From: Cylindrodendrum hubeiense
Taxonomy: Eukaryota > Ascomycota > Sordariomycetes > Hypocreales > Nectriaceae
Length of the DNA stretch: 64,000 nt
NCBI GenBank assembly: GCA_014621425.1
Contig: JAANBB010000140.1
Location: 22,070 to 86,069, forward strand
Direction: 5' to 3'
The position numbers and the translations under genes were made by a program. A model generated the notes under the pieces. The model was given only the letters and a program-made list of their open reading frames with translations, was not told the DNA's origin and did no database searches. Below, piece by piece: positions 1 to 10,870 of the stretch (its first letter is position 1; every line of letters begins with the position of its first letter).

Positions 1-849
1 GACTCCACTGGGAGGGGCGCATCATTTCACGGTTCTAGCGTCGACGTGCGGACGGAAAGTTCTCGGAATGATGGGGAAGAGCGTAAGCAGGGCTCCAAAA
101 TTTATTTCCAGAGAGCTGATATTGGGCCAGATGAAGAGACTGCCTCGGATCTGGGTGCCGCTGAAAGGACCGTCAGCATTGTACCAGGATCAAAGAATGA
201 CTCCGTAGGTGACACAGAGAGTCAACACCCTGGCCCAGATGACGGAGAGGCCAATGTATCGTCCTCGGAAGAAGGCAAGCAAACAGGGACTGCGTCCACT
301 ATCCAGGAGAAGAAATACACAAAACTTCCCAAGAGCATTCTCAAGGCACCAAAAGTCAGCTTTCCCGAGGATCCCAACCCCATTCGCGAAGGAGTTGCAC
401 CGCACAAGAGTGACAAAAGAAAGACCGATGAAGTGCCTCCAGGCGCCAGGTGGACCAAGATCAGCCGAAAGATTGTCAACTCCGAGGCTTTGACCATAGG
501 CAAGGAGCGGTTTGAAGTTCGCGACGACTTTGTCATTGTCCTTCGAGCTTTGAGCAGGGAGGAAATCCAAGCGTACGCTTACGCGACACAAGTTTTGCGA
601 GGTAAGTCAACAGCTATTCATTCACAGTTTCGACAAGAAAACTTTCTCACTAATTGTTTAGAGCGGCGGCGGTTGGAAGAAGATAATGACGGGGTTAAGG
701 CTCAAGATCGCGGCATGAGCTATCATAGAAGGGATGGTCGCCACCGTCGGGAGGACGATGAGGATGAAGCTGAGAACGAAGAAGGTAGACTGTCTCAGGA
801 TGGAGGGTCAGGGACTAAGCCTCGTCTACACCGGGGGTTTTTCGTATAA
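1..849 (+). CDS. 3' part of conserved fungal protein (DUF8035-like), 5' end outside window
   Basis: The frame is open from base 1, so the start lies upstream; the first in-frame Met-like codon at 46 is GTG and is not a start. One intron, 602-661 (60 nt, GTAAGT..TTTAG), joins exon 1-601 to 662-849. Its length is a multiple of three and it has no stop, so a plain ORF would translate through it. Spliced, about 262 residues remain. The recognisable part is the stretch reading EALTIGKERFEVRDDFVIV, then an ALSREEIQAYA helix and an RERRRLEE tail. I know this as a conserved block in fungal proteins labelled DUF8035; the name is from memory and no function is known. The rest is acidic, charged and probably disordered, with His/Arg-rich and Asp/Glu-rich runs near the C-terminus. 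Splicing is well supported; family naming is moderate. Confidence 0.7.
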   Translation, partial: DSTGRGASFHGSSVDVRTESSRNDGEERKQGSKIYFQRADIGPDEETASDLGAAERTVSIVPGSKNDSVGDTESQHPGPDDGEANVSSSEEGKQTGTASTIQEKKYTKLPKSILKAPKVSFPEDPNPIREGVAPHKSDKRKTDEVPPGARWTKISRKIVNSEALTIGKERFEVRDDFVIVLRALSREEIQAYAYATQVLRGKSTAIHSQFRQENFLTNCLERRRLEEDNDGVKAQDRGMSYHRRDGRHRREDDEDEAENEEGRLSQDGGSGTKPRLHRGFFV

Positions 850-1815
850 ATTTCAGTTAAGGAGCCTATACCCAATGCAAATAGCGAAGAGTCGCTGAAA
901 ACGACTATTAGCGTTAGGTCCAGATAAATCGATTAAACGATGCTGTATTTCAAACATGTACAATTGCTAATCAATTGAGCATATTCACAATCTATAAACA
1001 TACTGCTTTTGTGAATGATTGTTCTCCATACTCTCGTAGCACCATGTCAGTATTCCCCAAAATCACTTGTTTGATACTATATAATTGGGCCCTTGGTTTT
1101 TGGGTAGGAGGCTAGGAGCAGAGGTGGGAACATGTTAAACAACAGCGCCCCCCAATGTCCCAGGCTGAAAGTGAAGATGCTATGTAGCAAGATTGTGGCC
1201 CTCGATCCAGCAGAGAACAGCTGGAGTCAATTAAATACGGTAGAGACGCTCTGTGCTTTTGATGACCGAACACGCTCAGAGCGCGAATTGGTCGCGGCCA
1301 CACTCAATGATGCTGCGCACGACACCAGAAGATGATGCAGATAGTTCGTCTGGGGAAATGTTTTGCGTTGGTGATTATGCACGCATGGGCAAAAGATACG
1401 GCCTTGTCAAACATGTGCAGCGTCTAGATGAAAAGGATGACCGTCTGCGAGAGTGCACGACACTTGAGCTTTAAAGGCTGCGTCGAGGTTTTGATCTCTT
1501 TATAAGATATCCGTATACTGATTAATGATTCAATGGGAACCAGCTAACTTGACTCGCGTAGCAACCCCAGTTCATTAGCTTCACAGACTTGCCGCTGAGT
1601 ACTTGTTTTTGTTACCGGAGAGACTCATCCCGAAATGCTTCGCACTTGGATGGATGAACTTGTCTCGCCAGCTGCCGCGTCCTCAAAATCTGTCGTCTTT
1701 CGGGCCTTTTTCCTACATCCCCGTTTTACCAAGAAAAATGGCTGAACACATGCTGATCGAATACTACTTCTCATTCTTCTCGCTGTTGGAGAATCACGAG
1801 GAGGTACGTGGTTCG
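850..1815. other. Intergenic stretch containing a duplicated promoter fragment
   Basis: No gene is supported here. About 1415-1556 resembles, nearly gap-free, the 5' end and upstream region of the sugar transporter at about 14735-14886 (see findings). A 1603-1800 forward reading frame contains a short stretch faintly like the start of a fungal transcription-factor middle homology region. It has no start context, no zinc cluster and no continuation, so it is at most a remnant. Confidence 0.5.
1415..1556. repeat. Copy A of a diverged ~120-150 bp repeat (partner at 14735-14886)
   Basis: From GTCTGC (1443) to the conserved CCAGCTAACTTGAC ending near 1553, this segment aligns to the same-strand segment from 14771 to about 14882 without gaps over roughly 110 bp at about three-quarters identity by eye. 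Shared elements include a TTTATAA box and an ATTAATG..TTCAA.GGGAACCAG block. Weaker similarity continues to the left, into the part that in the partner copy encodes the N-terminus of the transporter. It looks like an old duplication of a transporter's 5' region. Confidence 0.6.
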
Positions 1816-2546
1816 CTAAACACTACCCGCACTGCTACCGCCGCTAGAGTTATGAACAGACCCATTGTCAAAGTTGGGCCCTTCAGGAAAAGGTGGTACT
1901 GGGTGGTCTAGCAAGTCCTTGAAGGCTACTCCGCGCGCCATCTCTCCACCAATTACGTCTTTCCCGTTCTTCTTGATATCTCCGTTTGCAGACGTGGCCC
2001 CGTCACCTCTCTCCCCGCTTTGAGGGCTGTTTCTCAATCTCAAAGTTGGAGCTGTCACTGCAGGCTCGTAGTCGCCTGGTAGTTTCATCTCAACGAGGCT
2101 GTAGAAGTACTTAATGGCCTTGGGGTAGCATTGAATTGATGTTTGCCAGTCCTCGTCAATGCTTTGTTTAAGTTTAGCCTGAGCCTTGGCAATTTCATTG
2201 CCGTGTGGTGGAGCATGAGAGGTGTCATCAGAGATCTGATCCAAGTGTGCCATGTAAGCTTCCTTGCGGTGTTCAGCGAGAAACTGAGAGTATTTGAAGA
2301 TGAAATCTTGTGCGTGGGCTCGAGTCCATGAGCTGAGATGGCGTATGTTAGTTTGCGTAAGTTGGAGGGTGTTGATGAGAAGAAGAAACGGCGCCATCCG
2401 TACCGTATTTCGTTATATCGGGGCTGCATCACCCGTGCCTCAGCCTCCAGAATAGCCGAATCAAGTTCTTTCGCCTCACACGGGCATTGTAAGGTGTCTG
2501 GAGCATGACAAATGGCGCAGTCTGGCATTGGCATTGAGTCGAACAT
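1816..2546 (-). CDS. Conserved fungal hypothetical protein with N-terminal CxxC-type segment (219 aa)
   Basis: Two exons: 2404-2546 and 1816-2332, joined across intron 2333-2403 (71 bp; GTACGG donor, CTAAC branch point, CTCAG acceptor). The joined CDS is 660 nt and encodes 219 aa. The start MFDSMPMPDC leads into a short Cys-rich segment (CAIC, then CPC), then a helical, charged region (EARVMQPR..IRSWTRAHA) and a segment ending in SLVEMKLPGDYEPAV. The C-terminus is Gly/Ser-rich and low-complexity. I recognise the arrangement (MPDC, paired cysteines, Arg-rich helix, 'IDEDW' segment) as a conserved lineage-specific protein of Eurotiales with no assigned function. The cysteines could bind a metal, but that is inference. 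It is transcribed divergently from the NLR gene downstream, about 700 bp apart. Confidence 0.75.
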
Positions 2547-3245
2547 GGTTTAGCAAAGGTGAGCGAGATAGCATGGCAAGTAAGAGAGCAACATAGCATG
2601 GGCCAGCAATATGCCGAATTGTGTTGTGTGAATAATGGGAACCCCCCTTTAATAATTTGGGGCAAGTCCAAGGAGAAGATGAAGAGATGAAGTCGTGGTG
2701 AGGGGCAGCCGATGGTCGAAGAGGACAAGGCTGGATGGAACAAGGACGGTGCGATGAACAGTCGACACAGTTGCGGTCCCCGAAGTGAGATGCGTTATAG
2801 CACAGGAAAAATGGCAATATTAAGACGATAAAATGGCCTCTTGGAATCAATAACAATATAGTCCTATTGCGGGCTGCTATCGCTACTGAGCCGTGAAGAT
2901 GACGATGTCTCCGTCTGCGAGAGATTTACCTCTCTTTACCAACCCATTTTCTTAGTCATCGCGGCCGGGCCGACCATTCCGTCTAGAAAATAGTACGTAT
3001 ATGGTGATACAGCCGGGCTAACACCAAACCCCTGCCAGGCTGACTGACCAGGCTGAGTTCCTGGCGCGATTTTCCGCGTGATTTCTTTCTTTCTTTCTCC
3101 TCTATCCTGAGCTCCAGCGTTGCAATCAAGTCACCAACCGAAGTCGACGTGTTCGTACTCTCTTGCAATTTTGCAGAGAAAATTTGCGCTTCAACCCATC
3201 CAAGGAACATATCGGGGGCATTAAGAGGGGCAGACCGATGTAATT
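2547..3245. promoter_or_regulatory. Divergent promoter region between the 219-aa gene and the PNP-NACHT-ANK gene
   Basis: About 700 bp without a supported gene. It contains a short TTTC tetranucleotide run at about 3081-3098, plausibly 5' leader of the NLR gene. The leftward and rightward starts face away from each other, so this interval must hold both promoters. No clear TATA box is seen for the NLR. Confidence 0.4.
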
Positions 3246-6200
3246 ATGGTTGGACAACTTTCTGAGCGCAAGCTGGTTCACGATGAGTACACAGTTGGCT
3301 GGATCTGCGCCATAAAGACTGAGTATGTTGCCGCGCAATGCTTCCTGGATGAAGAGCATGACCAGGCCGAATATGTGGCTCCTAATGACAACAATGACTA
3401 TACGCTAGGGAAGATTGGGAATCATAATGTTGTCATTGCTGTATTGCCCAATGGCGAGTACGGGATATCATCCGCTACAAGTGTCGCAAAAGACATGCTC
3501 CATAGCTTCCCCAACATCCGAATTGGTCTAATGGTTGGCATCGGCGGCGGTGCACCAAGCCAAAAGCATGATATCCGTCTCGGCGATGTTGTGGTGAGTG
3601 CTCCTCGAAACGGGGAGAGCAGCGTAATTCAATATGACTTTGGCAAAACCATACAAGACCAGAGCTTTCGATTGACAGGGCACTTGAACCAACCACCGAC
3701 AGTTTTGAGGACGGCAGTGAGTGGACTCGACGCCCAGTACGAGAGGAAAGGACATCGTCTTAGAGAAGACATCGATAGTATTCTCGAAAAGAATCCGAGG
3801 CTGCGGAAGAAATATAAACGACCAGATCCAAGCAACGACCGACTATATCGAAGCGATATCATCCATCCTCCAACTGGTACAGCTTCCTGTACTGAAGTCT
3901 GCAGTAAAGATGGTTCGAATTTGATAGCACGATGTGAACGGACCGAAGACGAAGACAACCCGGCAATTCACTATGGTTTGATTGCTTCGGCAAACCAATT
4001 GATGAAGGATGCCTGGGTTCGAGACAAACTGGCAGCTGAAAAAGATGTTTTGTGTTTTGAAATGGAAGCTGCTGGATTGATGAATCACTTTCCCTGTCTA
4101 GTAATTCGCAGCATATGCGATTACTCGGATACACACAAGAGTAAGGAGTGGCAAGGATATGCAGCAATGGTGGCAGGTGCATATACGAAAGATCTACTCA
4201 GTCGCATTCTTCCCAACAAGGTCGAAGCCGAGAAGAGAATGGGGGATATTCTCTCAGGTTAGTTCAAGGAAACTCGATCTATTTCATTGATAATTGCTGA
4301 TCCTTATCACGCATCTCAGACATATCGGGAGGCATTACGGATCTTATCCGTGAGCGCCTTAGTCAAGAGAAAAGCAGCGTTCTCAACTGGCTCACGTCAA
4401 TTGACTATGCGTTAAAGCAGAGCGATTCTCTCCGGAGGCGAGAGCCTGGAACAGGCCAATGGTTTCTAGACTCACCCGAGTACAAGGCTTGGACGGAAAC
4501 AGCAATGCAAACTTTGTTCTGTCCGGGAATTCCAGGAGCGGGCAAGACAATTCTTACATCAACTGTGATTGAGGATCTGACCACGCGGTTTCGCCAGAAC
4601 TCGGATATTGCCGTTGCATATGTCTATTGCGATTTTCGTCGAGGGGACGAACAGAAAGCCGATGACTTGCTTGTCAATCTTCTAAAACAGCTCATCCAGG
4701 GAATGAACTCCTTGCCGGATTGCGTAAGAGTTCTTTATGACCAACACATGAACAAGAGGACTCGACCTTCATTGGAGTCGATCTCGAGAACTTTTCACAC
4801 TGTAGTGAGCACCTATTCACGAGTCTTCATTGTTATAGACGCGCTCGATGAGTGTCAAGACTTGGATGGCTGTCGTATGAGGTTTCTATCGGAGGTCCTC
4901 AGCGTTCGTGATACGTCCGGAGCGAATGTATTTGTTACTTCGAGGTCTATTCCCGAGATTACTAAGAAGTTTGAAGAATGCTCTCAACTGGAGATTAGTG
5001 CTACCAGAGCAGATGTACGCAAATATCTTAGTGGCCAGATGCGCCAACTGCCGCCCTTTGTCAGTCGAAATTCAGAGCTGCAGGGCGAAATCAAGACGGA
5101 AATTGTTCAGTCGATGCAGGGAATGTAAGGAGTCTCCATTATGTGTTAGTACATTAAACTTGGCGCTAATATGCTTTTAGGTTCCTCCTCGCTCACCTTC
5201 ACTTCAACTCCCTGGTTGGAAGACAATCCACCAAGGCTGTCCGAACTGCTCTTGCGAGGCTACCGACTGGTTTGGAAGCACATCACTATGCGTACAAGCA
5301 GGCAATGGAACGTATTGAAGGCCAGATTCCAGCACAGAGAGAGTATGCCAAGCAGGTTTTGTCGTGGATCATCTGCGCAAAAAGACCACTCTCTACACAA
5401 GAACTTCAGCATGCTCTCGCAGTGGAAGTTGGAAGCCTTGAGCTGGATGATCAGAACCTGCCAGACATTGAAGGTATGATATCTGTCTGTGCTGGATTAG
5501 TTACGGCCGACAAAGAAAGCAGCACCATACGACTAGTCCACAACACAACCCAAGAATACTTCGAGCAAATGCAAAAGAAATGGTTTCCGAACGCGGAGAC
5601 TGAGATCACGAAGACTTGTGTGTCCTACCTTGCATTCAAAGCTTTTGACTGCGGATTTTGTCAGACAGACGAAGAGTTCGAGGAGCGGCTACGATCACAT
5701 CCGTTCTACGACTACGCTGCACACAACTGGGGACATCATGCTCGCAACGCTTCATCTTTGCCCCAGGAAGTTTTGGAATTTATTGAGTGCGATGCGAAGG
5801 TGCATGCATCGAGCCAAGCATTGATGGCCCTCAAGCCGAGCTGGAGGAACTCAGATTACAGTCAAGAGGTTCCAAAGCAAATGACAGGACTACATTTGGC
5901 GGCATACTTTGGGATCGGAGAAGCAGTGGAGACACTGTCGCGAGGCCGGGAACTGGATACACGGGATAGTTCCGGCCGGACACCTCTCTCATATGCTGCC
6001 AGCAACGGACATGAATTGGTAGTGACGCAACTGCTTGCTACAGATGGGATCAACGCCAACGTTAACGCCAAGGACAAGAACGGCCAGACGCCGCTGTTGT
6101 GGGCGGCGAGGGGTGGGCACAAGACGATGGTCGGCCGGCTACTCGATACAGACGGCATAGACACCAATGCTGAGGACCGCTTTGGTCAGACGCCGCTATT

Positions 6201-9200
6201 ATGTGCAGCCAAAAACGGGCATGAAGCCGTGGTCGATTTGCTGCTTGCCACCAACGGCATCAAGGTCAACGCCAAAGACCACTACAATCAGACGCCGCTA
6301 TGGTGGGCCGTCCGAAATGGGTATGAGGCTGTAGTTAAGATGCTGCTTGATGAAAACAGTATCGATGTTAATGCTAAGAACTACTATGACCAGACGCCCC
6401 TATGGTGGGCGGCCCGTAACAGGAATGAGGCGATGATCAAGCTACTTCTCGGGGAAGACAGCATCGACGTCAATGCTAAGGACAAAGAAAATCAAACGCC
6501 GCTGGGGCGGGCGGCCCAGAAGGGGTATGCTGAGGTGATTGAGCTGCTGCTTGCTGTTGGCAACATCGAAGCCAATGCCATGGATCCCTACAGCCAGACA
6601 CCGCTATTACGGGCAGCCCGAAGCGGGCACGAGGCGGTGGTGAAGCTTCTGATTGCTAAAAGCGGTGTCGATTTCAATGCCCATGACAAGAACGGTGACA
6701 CACCGCTATCATGGGCGGCCAAGAATGGTCACGGGGCGGTGGTTGGCTTGCTTCTTGCTGCAGATGGAGTTGATACTAACGCTAAAGACTGCTATGGACA
6801 GACGCCTCTGATTCATGCCGCTGCTTACGGACATGAAGCAGTAGTCGTACAGATGCTTGCTACAGACAGTGTTGATGTCAACGCTAAGGACTACTACGAT
6901 CAGACACCGCTGTGGCATGCAGCTGAGAAGGGATATAAAGGCGTGGTTCAACTGCTGCTTGGCAACAACGGTGTCGATGCGAATTCCATGGATAAGAATG
7001 GCCAAACCCCTCTGTGGTGGGCGGTCGCCAATGGAAACAAGGAGATGGTCCAGGTACTCCTTGGTAAAAACACTGTCGATGTAAATGCCAAAAATAAATT
7101 TGGTCAGACTCCGCTGCTATGGTCGGCCCGCAACGGAAACGAAGCAATGGTGGGGGTGCTACTGGCCGTCGATGGCGTTGATTTCAACGCTAGAGATAAT
7201 GACCACTGGACACCGCTGTGGTGGGCAGCTGAGAAGGGTTATGATGTGGTGATTCAGCTACTTCTCGCTGCAAAAGGCATCAATGTCAACGCCATAGACA
7301 AGAATGGCCAGACACCATTGCTACACACTGCCAAGAAGGGGCAAAAAGCGGTAGCTGAGCTGCTGCTTGGTAAAAAGAGCGTTGACGTCAACTTCATGGA
7401 CAAAGACGGTCAGACGCCACTGTTTTTAGCTTTACGTTACAGCCAAGAGGATGTGCTTTCGATCGATGATGAGATGAACAAACTTGGGAGAAAGGGACAG
7501 GGAGATAAACTCTTACAGGCTGAAGGTGGCATCGAAGCCAAGGCTGAGAACAAGGGCGGTCGATCGCCGGTATCGCGCAAGGGTCACGAGGCGGTGGCTG
7601 AGTTACTATTGGCCACAGGCGGCGTTGACCTCAATGCAAAAGACTATCATGGTCAGAACCCGCTGTTATGGGCAGCCAAGAGAGGGTACCATGCTGTGAT
7701 TGAGTTACTCTTAGCCACAGATGGCGTTGATGTTAACACAAAGGACTACCATGGTCAGACTCCGCTGCTCTGGGCGGCCAAGGAGGGATTCGAAGCAGTA
7801 GTCAAGCTACTACTGGCTGCTGACGGCGTTGATTCCAATGCAAAGGACTGCTATGGTCAGACTGTGCTGTGGTGGGCAGCAGAGAAGGAGAACATAGCCA
7901 TCGTTGAGCTACTACTTGCTCAAAATGGCGCTGATGCTAATGACAAGGATGTTCATGGTCAGCCGTTACTATTATGGGCAATCGACAGGAAGAATAAGGC
8001 TCTCGTGAAGCTGTTACTTGCAACGAAAGGTATCGATGTCAACGCTACAAATAAATTTCAACAGACGCCGCTATGGAGAGCGGCATACAGCGGGGACGAA
8101 GCAGTAGTTGAGCTACTACTTGCTACAGACAACATCGACACCAATCCTAGGGACCACTGCAATCAAACCCCGTTGTTCTCAGCAGTCGCAAATGGGCATA
8201 CCAAGGTAGTCCGGCTGTTGTTGTGTCAAGATAGTGTTGACCTTAACGCCAAGGACAAGAACGGTCAGACGCCTCTGTTACTGGCTTTGTGCCGTCGAAG
8301 CGGTACGTCCCTGGACGACCGTGCAGATGGGAATGGGTATATGGATATTCTCAAGCTGCTGCTAGCTGGAAACCACATTGACGTCAATTCAATGGATTGC
8401 AGTGGGCGCACTCCGCTATGGCATGCAGCTAAAAATGGAGATGATGAGCTGTTTGAGCTGCTTCTTGTCAATCCTGGCGTTGATGTCAACTCTAAGAATG
8501 AGTTGGGTCAGACACCGCTATTATGGGCGGTCAATCATCAGAACGAGACCATGACCAGGCTACTTCTTAACAAAGTCGGCGTCAAAACCGATGTTAAGGA
8601 TCACAATGGCCATTTGCCGTTGTTTATTGCAGTCTCAACTGGGAATAAAGCAGTCACGAGCCTGCTTCTCGCCCATGACAGCGTCGATGTCAATGCCAAG
8701 GGCTTAGGCGGTGAGACAGCGCTCGTATGTGCAGTCTGCAACAACGACGAAGAAATGGTTCAATTGCTTCTTGCTCAAGACTACATCAACATCAATGACA
8801 GGGACAACAATTACCGATCACCGCTGTGGTATGCAGCTATGAACAGGAATTTGCGTATAGTCGAGCTACTCGTGAAGGAAGCTGATATTGATCTCAACAC
8901 TAAGGACAATGAAGGCCAGACACCTCTGTATGCTGCGGTCTATAACAATGACAGCGTGATGTTACGAGTTCTCCTTGCTGAACAAGACATCGACGTTAAT
9001 GTTAAAACGAGGACTGGTGCAACACCGCTATTGGTAGCGGTCTGTATCGGCAATCAAACAGCTGTGAACCTGCTGCTCACCTCAGATTACATTGACGTCA
9101 ACGCCAAGAACCGCAAAGGTCAAACCCCATTGCATAGTGCAACCGCGAATGGTAACATGGCGATAATCCAGCTGCTTCTCTCCAGAAACGACATTGACAT

Positions 9201-10266
9201 CGATGCTCGAGACCGTTACGGACTGACGCCACTACTAGCTGCAGCCGGGTACGGACACGAAGGGCTGGTCATGCTGCTTCTTGGTGATAACAATGAGTAC
9301 TTCAGTCTGAATGTTAGGCTACTCATTGCTAGATATGGTGTCGATGTCAATGCCAAGGACATCCATGGCAATACATCACTACTATATGCTGTCGCTGGGG
9401 AAAAGGAGGCGCTGATCAAGCTGCTGCTGGCCAGAGACGATGTCGATGTCAATGCTAAATGCTCTCGTGGTCGCACAGCGCTATTTCGTGCGGTCATATC
9501 CGGAAATGAGACAGTGGTCCAGCTGCTTCTTGATAATGATGCTGCTGATATCAATGCGAAGGACAGCAACGGTCAGACACCGTTGTGGTTTGCAATTGCG
9601 TATAGGCGCGAGGCAATTGTCGAGCTTCTTCTGGCCCAGAATAGTATTGATATCGACTGTAGGGACAGCAGCGGGTGGACGCCGCTGTTGTCTGTGGCTT
9701 CTTACGGGGATTTGGAGATGGCCCAGCTACTTCTCGATGAAGATGCCGATATTAACGCCGAGGGCCTCGATGGTCTAACCCCGTTGTTTCTTGCAGCCAT
9801 GAATGGGTACAATGCAATGGTCGAGCTGCTGCTCGATAGAGACGGCATCAATGTCAACCCCAGGAACAAGTTCGGTCAGACGCCACTGGCCCTTGCGGCA
9901 GAGAATGACGATGAGATAACAGTTCAGCTGCTCCTGGACACAGAGAGCATCAACATCAACTCCAAGGACATGGATGGATGGACACCATTAAACTTGGCCT
10001 CGCATAATGGATATGTTGGAGTAGTCAAGCAGCTCCTCGAGATGTGTGCCGACACAGCCATCGAAAACAAACACGGATGGACGCCATTAAACTCGGCCTC
10101 ACAGTGCGGGCATTTCAAAGTGGTCAAGCTGCTTCTCGAGAAGGGTGCCAATGTTGCAGTCAAGGCGAACAACGGATGTACACCGTTTGATTCGGCCTCG
10201 CGGAATGGATATGGCAGGGTCGCCAAGCTGCTCCTCGAGTACGGGGCCAAGGTAGACGCGGAATGA
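3246..10266 (+). CDS. NLR-like receptor: PNP-like domain, NACHT NTPase, ~42 ankyrin repeats (2300 aa)
   Basis: Four coding segments read as one protein: exon 3246-4257, exon 4320-5124 and exon 5181-10266, with introns 4258-4319 and 5125-5180. The CDS is 6903 nt and encodes 2300 aa. Residues ~15-330 form a purine nucleoside phosphorylase/nucleosidase-like domain ([46 protein letters not shown]). A NACHT NTPase follows, with Walker A GIPGAGKT at 407-414 and a Walker B-type [10 protein letters not shown] around 506-516. From ~840 to the end I count 42 ankyrin-type units (consensus about [22 protein letters not shown]). Most are 34 aa rather than 33; the last three are canonical. In fungi such STAND proteins act in allorecognition, programmed cell death and probably innate immunity: the repeats sense, NACHT oligomerises and the N-terminal domain executes. 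The ligand is unknown. The acidic PNP signature is retained, so the domain may be active; that is inference. Confidence 0.93.
5881..10263 (+). repeat. Coding tandem array of ~42 ankyrin-repeat units (102-nt period)
   Basis: The array starts with a divergent unit ([11 protein letters not shown]) and runs to the stop codon. Period is 102 nt for nearly all units. Three units carry insertions: near 7437-7560 (a charged spacer), near 8275-8370 and near 9280-9350, where a partial extra helix seems duplicated. The final three units have the 99-nt period and end in GAKVDAE. Repeats are far more similar to each other in the first two-thirds than at the C-terminal end. Confidence 0.9.
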
Positions 10267-10870
10267 GTCAGGCTGAGTTGAAACCGCATGACAAGCTTAG
10301 GGCGAGAGTGCGAATCACTAGATATGTGTAACTTACCAATCCATTTGGTTGGCTCTCCCTTTGTGTTCATATATCGTCCGTGGCTGCCAACGAAAAGTAA
10401 TGCCTATCTTCGGAACCAACCAAATCATTGCCATCTCCTTGTCTAAAAACAGGGAAAATAGATGACTTAAGATAAATCCCTGTATGCAGCCAGGAAACAC
10501 CAAGGCGCGCCGGCCTGGGATGAATACACAAAGCCAACTCCGCTCTCCCGCCTTTGCCCCAGCCGTACGAAGCCAACAGTCACAGACATGTTACATGTGT
10601 CAACAAACGACCAACGCACAACGCAAATGTGGCGTATCTGAGTGAAACAAATGACAGGCGATAACATAAAACACGCTGCTGCCTTTGAGGACCTCGCCTT
10701 TTCATACTCCTTAGGATGCTCTCGATATTCACCAGGTCAACGCTTACGACGAGTCGAAGATGCATCCTATCACAACAGACCAAACCATTGGCCGAGGATG
10801 ATATATTCTTCAAGGTCGAATAATATCATGTTAAATATGATGCATTGATAATATTTGCAAGGTTCTATCT
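10267..10870. other. Convergent 3' region between NLR and aldo/keto reductase genes
   Basis: About 600 bp between two converging stop codons. I see no gene; small frames on both strands lack family features. It should hold both 3' UTRs. Confidence 0.5.

Noticed and set aside
5862..9569. Several 60-148-aa ORFs on both strands inside the ankyrin array
   Set aside because: They are frame shadows created by the 102-nt periodicity of the repeats; composition is that of antisense or shifted ankyrin code.
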